In this document: positions 12,470 through 16,310 of the stretch, in pieces
Layout: each line of letters begins with the position of its first letter
Numbering within the stretch: position 1 is the first letter of the stretch
Assembly: GCA_030747475.1 (NCBI GenBank)
Contig: JASLKO010000129.1
Location: forward strand, 1-16,310
Reading direction: 5' to 3'
Source: Candidatus Thalassarchaeaceae archaeon
GTDB lineage: Archaea; Thermoplasmatota; Poseidoniia; Poseidoniales; Thalassarchaeaceae
Length of the DNA: 16,310 nucleotides
Notes under the pieces: model-generated
What the model saw: only the letters and a program-made list of their open reading frames with translations
The model's database searches: none
What the model was told of the DNA's origin: nothing
Translations under genes and position numbers: made by a program

Positions 12470-15406
12470 ATGCCAGCGGATACTGTTGAACCCGTTCATC
12501 GCGATGTTGATTGGCATGCGATGGAAATCGACGATGTTTTCGAAAAACTCGGGTCGCATACGGATGGTTTGTCTACGGATGAAGTTCGTAAACTCGTTGA
12601 GATTCATGGTGAAAATAAGTTAGATGAAAAACCACCAGTCCCCTCATGGAAGCGCTTTTTAGAGCAATTTCAAGATCCGATGGTGTACTTGCTCCTTCTC
12701 GCAGCATTCATCGCTTTCATTTTCGAGAAAGATCAGCCAGCCACTCCAATTTTCATCTGCTTTGCATTGACACTCAACGCATTTTTTGGGTTTTTACAGG
12801 AATCCAAAGCTGAACAAGCCATGGAATCACTCAAGAAATTACTTGTGAGCCATTGTGTTGTTCTTCGTGATGGCACCGAACATAAGGTCAGCATCAATGA
12901 TTTGGTGCCAGGCGATGTTGTATGGCTTGAGGATGGTTTGAATATCCCCGCTGATGTACGCATTATCGAAGTTCATCAATTGTTAATCAATGAATCAAGC
13001 ATGACAGGTGAATCGGATGTTATACACAAGCAGCCAGATCCTGTACCTGCTGATTCAATTTTACAAGAGCAATCTAACATGGCCTTCATGGGTACAGTGA
13101 CCTCTAGTGGACGAGCTAAGGCTGTCGTAGTACGGACTGGTATGAGTACGATACTTGGGGGTATTGCATCTGGCATTAGTGACGTAACAACCCCAAAAAC
13201 ACCTCTGGAAATCAAATTGGAGTCATTGGGTCGATTATTGGGTGCCGTGGCCATCACGGTAGCCACATTGCTAATTTTATTGCATGTTGTCAAAAATTGG
13301 TTTGGCCCAGGCGATGAAACAATGTATGAGGTGATTGCCGCACAATTTCTAGTTGCAGTCACCATTTTTGTTGCTATTGTACCAGAGGGTTTGCCAATTA
13401 TTTTGGTTGTCGCATTGGCCATGGGTATGCGCAATATGGCTAGACAGAAAGCGATTGTACGTCGAATGAAAGCAGTTGAAACGTTAGGATCTACTACGAT
13501 TATTTGTACCGATAAAACAGGTACATTAACGCGTAATGAAATGACTGTTCGTGCCCTCTTAATCAATGGTGAAAGCTACGGAGTTTCCGGCACTGGGTTC
13601 AATCCAACCGAGGGTCGTTTACAACTTAAGGGCAGGGATTTGCCTGAAACGCAACTGGCTGAATTGCACACAAATATTGCATTTAGACAGGCCATTGCAA
13701 CATGTCTATTGTGTCAAAATTCCAATCTTAACAAGGTCGATAATGAATGGGAATCTGTTGGGGATCCCACGGATTCTGCTTGTGCGGTTTTGGGATGGAA
13801 ATTGAAAGAATCTGTAAACTCATACAGACGTAGTCACCCACGGTTCCGTGAATACACGTTCGACAGAAAACGTAAGCGCATGACCACAATTCACGAATTT
13901 GATGGAGAGAGATGGGCGTTTTCTAAAGGTGCTTTAGGCCCTTTCATGGGCATCGCAACTCACATCTATGAAGATGGCAATGTTGTACCATTAGAAGGCA
14001 AGCACAAAGATCGGATTTCAGAAATTAATCTTGAATATGCCTCACGTGCTCTGCGCGTACTCGCCTTGTGCGCGCGTAAGATAACCAGTGATGTTGACAT
14101 TGAAAATGTTGAGGATGTTGAGTCCGACATGATATTTTTGGGGCTTGTGGGCATCATGGATCCACCTCGGCAAGAAGTTCCAGACTCGATTGAAAAATGC
14201 CATGCAGCCGGAATACGTGTGATGATGATCACAGGTGACCAACGGATGACAGCAATGGCAGTTGGGAAAGAGATTGGAATCGTCGATGAAGAATCTGATC
14301 ACATGAGCGGTAAGGAACTACGTGAGTGCAACGACAAAGAACTCGAGGAACGACTTTCTTCCGTAGCTGTATTCAGTAGAGTTTCACCAGATCAAAAATT
14401 GCGAATTGTGGAACGGTTGCAATCTAAAGGTCACGTTGTGGCAATGACTGGAGATGGCGACAATGATGCCCCCGCCCTTTCCCAAGCAAATATTGGTGTC
14501 GCCATGGGCAATTCAGGTACAGATGTTGCACGCGACGCTTCTGATATGGTCTTGCAGGACGACAATTTCTCAAATATCGTTTCAGCGGTTGAAGAGGGTC
14601 GAAAGTTGTACCAAAATATACGGAATTTCGTGCGTTATCAAATTTCTACAAATATAGCTGCAACTCTATTGATTGTTGTAACCAGTTTCTTATTCGGTTG
14701 GAAATTGCCGATTACACCCACCCAGTTGCTTGTGATCAATATCCTGATGGATGGCCCCCCGGCTGTAGCTTTGGGCATAGAGAGAAGGCATTCTGATGTG
14801 ATGAGTGAACCCCCACGTGATCTCAATGAATCATTGCCGAATAGTTCTGATATGAGCCTTATTTTGATGCTCGGTTTTGTGATGGTACTCGGTACAGCTG
14901 CAGTGTTCTACTTCTCAGGTGGTGGCATCATTACTGGAGACCCATGTACTGAATACAATGGTGCAATAGAAGAATCTTGGTTCCGAGATGTCGATAGTTA
15001 TGGCGAGGCATATTGTGGTCCTTTGAGTGAAGCTGCGTGGGAAGCAGACGCGAATGAACGCTTTGCACAGGCACAAACACATGCCTTTGCGGCTTTTGTC
15101 ATGTTCCAATTGTTTAATGTTCTCAATTGCCGCAGCGCAGATCGCAGTATTTTCCAACTTGGATTATTCAACAATAAAGCCATCACTATATCTTTCTTAA
15201 TCAGCACATCATTCCTATTATTCATGGTCGAAGGGTCGATGATCACAATTCCATTTACGGGTTTGCAGATGGGTGATTTCTTGTCGGTTGTGCCGATGGA
15301 AGCGGGATGGTGGTTTGTGATTGTTGCAGTGGCATCTACCGTATTTTTGGTAGACGAATTGCGTAAGGTTTTGCAGCAATCACAAGAGTTACGCAGAATG
15401 CGTTAG
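12470..15406 (+). CDS. P2A-type cation-transporting ATPase (PMR1/SPCA-like, probably Ca2+ or Mn2+)
   Basis: From ATG 12470 the product is 978 residues, the normal size for P2-type ATPases. Domains run in order: N-terminal GLS segment, helix pair M1-M2, actuator domain with TGES at 179-182, M3-M4 with PEGLP and Glu306, phosphorylation Asp348 in DKTGT, nucleotide domain with FSKGA, hinge with ITGD and TGDGDND at 660-666, and a six-helix C-terminal membrane domain. M6 reads NILMDGPP with Asn757 and Asp761, and M5 (QISTN) lacks the extra acidic ligand of SERCA. This matches PMR1/SPCA pumps, which bind one Ca2+ or Mn2+ per cycle. The M7-M8 loop carries Cys826 and Cys849, placed like the lumenal disulfide of SERCA. 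It should export divalent cations from the cytosol. An ATG at 12428 would add 14 unconserved residues. The stop is 8 bases before the next gene. Confidence 0.92.
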   Translation: MPADTVEPVHRDVDWHAMEIDDVFEKLGSHTDGLSTDEVRKLVEIHGENKLDEKPPVPSWKRFLEQFQDPMVYLLLLAAFIAFIFEKDQPATPIFICFALTLNAFFGFLQESKAEQAMESLKKLLVSHCVVLRDGTEHKVSINDLVPGDVVWLEDGLNIPADVRIIEVHQLLINESSMTGESDVIHKQPDPVPADSILQEQSNMAFMGTVTSSGRAKAVVVRTGMSTILGGIASGISDVTTPKTPLEIKLESLGRLLGAVAITVATLLILLHVVKNWFGPGDETMYEVIAAQFLVAVTIFVAIVPEGLPIILVVALAMGMRNMARQKAIVRRMKAVETLGSTTIICTDKTGTLTRNEMTVRALLINGESYGVSGTGFNPTEGRLQLKGRDLPETQLAELHTNIAFRQAIATCLLCQNSNLNKVDNEWESVGDPTDSACAVLGWKLKESVNSYRRSHPRFREYTFDRKRKRMTTIHEFDGERWAFSKGALGPFMGIATHIYEDGNVVPLEGKHKDRISEINLEYASRALRVLALCARKITSDVDIENVEDVESDMIFLGLVGIMDPPRQEVPDSIEKCHAAGIRVMMITGDQRMTAMAVGKEIGIVDEESDHMSGKELRECNDKELEERLSSVAVFSRVSPDQKLRIVERLQSKGHVVAMTGDGDNDAPALSQANIGVAMGNSGTDVARDASDMVLQDDNFSNIVSAVEEGRKLYQNIRNFVRYQISTNIAATLLIVVTSFLFGWKLPITPTQLLVINILMDGPPAVALGIERRHSDVMSEPPRDLNESLPNSSDMSLILMLGFVMVLGTAAVFYFSGGGIITGDPCTEYNGAIEESWFRDVDSYGEAYCGPLSEAAWEADANERFAQAQTHAFAAFVMFQLFNVLNCRSADRSIFQLGLFNNKAITISFLISTSFLLFMVEGSMITIPFTGLQMGDFLSVVPMEAGWWFVIVAVASTVFLVDELRKVLQQSQELRRMR

Positions 15407-15414
15407 GTGGTATC

Positions 15415-16310
15415 ATGCGTAATTGGATATCTGACCTTGAATCCTGTGGAGTCCGTGAGGATTGGCAATCTCGTCTATGTGATTCATTTGCCGATACGAG
15501 TTTGTATCCTGATGAATTGAAAGATGTTATCGATTGTTTACGTAGTGGTGAGCCATTAACAATCGATCAAGGTCTGAAATTGTGGCATTATCCAGATCTC
15601 AGTTTAATCGGGCACCTTGCCCATGTCTGCAAGTATTCTCGTTTTGGCTCGGATGTATTCTTCAATTCCAATCTCCATGTCAATCAGACAAATATCTGTA
15701 CACTCGCATGCAAGTTTTGTGCATTTAGGAGGGGTCCTAAGGCCAAGGATGCATATGCACTCAGTATTGATGAATTCCTGTCCAGAATCAAGCCACATGC
15801 AACTCATATCGATGAAGTCCACACAGTTGGAGGCTTGCACCCAGATTGGGATGTTGAATACTATGAAGATTTATTCGCAGCAGTCAAATCTGAGTACAAT
15901 GATATCCATATCAAATCATTGTCAGCAGTTGAAGTCAAACACATCGCAGAGTTGAGTGGTATTTCACCCAGATCACTGTTGAGTCGTTTGCAAAAATCTG
16001 GATTGGATTCATTGCCTGGTGGTGGAGCTGAAATTTTGGATGATCGTGTCCGAAATATCATTTGCAATGGCAAAGAAACAAGTGACGAATATATTTCTAT
16101 ACATCGTGATGCACATTCTATCGGCATGCCTACAAATTGTACCATGTTATTTGCAACAATTGAGACACCATTAGAACGAATATCACATCTTTGCAAGTTA
16201 CGTGACTTACAAGCAGAAACAGGCGGATTCCAGTGCTTTGTACCATATCCATATCTGCCCGATAATTCAAGGCTTCCAGAAGCACAATTGGCCAGTAGCA
16301 GTGAAGTATT
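15415..16310 (+). CDS. mqnE: radical SAM aminofutalosine synthase, MqnE-like (partial, runs off window)
   Basis: The frame is open from ATG 15415 to the right edge, giving 298 residues without a stop; full-length family members are about 360-390. The radical SAM cluster motif is Cys95-x3-Cys99-x2-Cys102. It is followed by HTVGGLHP at 136-143, SAVEVKHIAELSG at about 171-183, LPGGGAEI at 200-207, an HRDAHSIGMPTN segment, and ETGGFQCFVP near the edge. This pattern fits MqnE, which joins SAM to 3-[(1-carboxyvinyl)oxy]benzoate to give aminofutalosine in the futalosine route to menaquinone. The related CofH (F420) and MqnC share the core; the HxVGGLHP form and the GGGAEI spacing favour MqnE. AGGTGGT lies just before the ATG. 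The 8-base gap to the ATPase stop implies co-transcription, and other menaquinone genes may follow outside the window. Confidence 0.85.
   Translation, partial: MRNWISDLESCGVREDWQSRLCDSFADTSLYPDELKDVIDCLRSGEPLTIDQGLKLWHYPDLSLIGHLAHVCKYSRFGSDVFFNSNLHVNQTNICTLACKFCAFRRGPKAKDAYALSIDEFLSRIKPHATHIDEVHTVGGLHPDWDVEYYEDLFAAVKSEYNDIHIKSLSAVEVKHIAELSGISPRSLLSRLQKSGLDSLPGGGAEILDDRVRNIICNGKETSDEYISIHRDAHSIGMPTNCTMLFATIETPLERISHLCKLRDLQAETGGFQCFVPYPYLPDNSRLPEAQLASSSEV

Noticed and set aside
15617..16196. Open frames on both strands within the MqnE-like gene
   Set aside because: The plus frame from 15415 holds the radical SAM motif and stays open to the window edge, so these are shadows.
1..16310. tRNA or rRNA genes, CRISPR arrays, insertion sequences, phage genes
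   Set aside because: No cloverleaf-like conserved segments, spaced repeats, transposase motifs or flanking repeats were seen; all gaps between genes are under about 100 bases.

Overview
The window reads as a compact chromosomal segment of an uncultivated archaeon, most likely a planktonic euryarchaeon of the Thermoplasmatota such as Marine Group II (Poseidoniia). This is an inference from gene content. The archaeal features are an archaeal-type prolyl-tRNA synthetase ending in Tyr, an archaeal-type KptA with an N-terminal zinc finger, a transketolase split into two genes, and short terminal zinc ribbons on several proteins. Intergenic gaps are all under about 100 bases, and convergent genes abut or overlap at their stop codons. 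I saw no RNA genes, mobile elements or CRISPR arrays.

Layout: (1) 1-212, the 3' end of an unidentified gene ending in a zinc ribbon, convergent with kptA (213-920, minus). (2) A divergent intergenic region with an inverted repeat (954-970), then a beta-ketothiolase (1012-2139). (3) A double zinc-ribbon protein with a TerB-like segment (2180-3190), followed on the same strand by a MamK-like bacterial actin (3274-4296), which abuts a convergent membrane/zinc-ribbon protein (4297-4872, minus). (4) A CoaBC-type coenzyme A enzyme (4961-6145) and proS (6198-7691), convergent with a two-helix membrane protein (7688-8263, minus). (5) A minus-strand run, transcribed leftwards: an OPT-family oligopeptide transporter, then the N- and C-terminal transketolase subunits, which overlap by 4 bases. 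(6) A second divergent region with an 8-bp-arm inverted repeat (12405-12422), then a P2A (PMR1/SPCA-like) calcium/manganese ATPase and, 8 bases after its stop, the start of a radical-SAM gene of the MqnE type that runs off the window.

Most genes are housekeeping: coenzyme A and menaquinone synthesis, tRNA charging, RNA repair, fatty acid or acetoacetyl-CoA thiolysis, pentose phosphate interconversion, peptide uptake and divalent cation export. The parts that depart from this are the MamK-like actin and its undescribed zinc-ribbon neighbours, a possible small cytoskeletal module; the CoaBC protein, whose decarboxylase half lacks the usual catalytic residues while its ligase half looks intact; and a ProRS with an acidic insertion and a degraded C-terminal zinc site.
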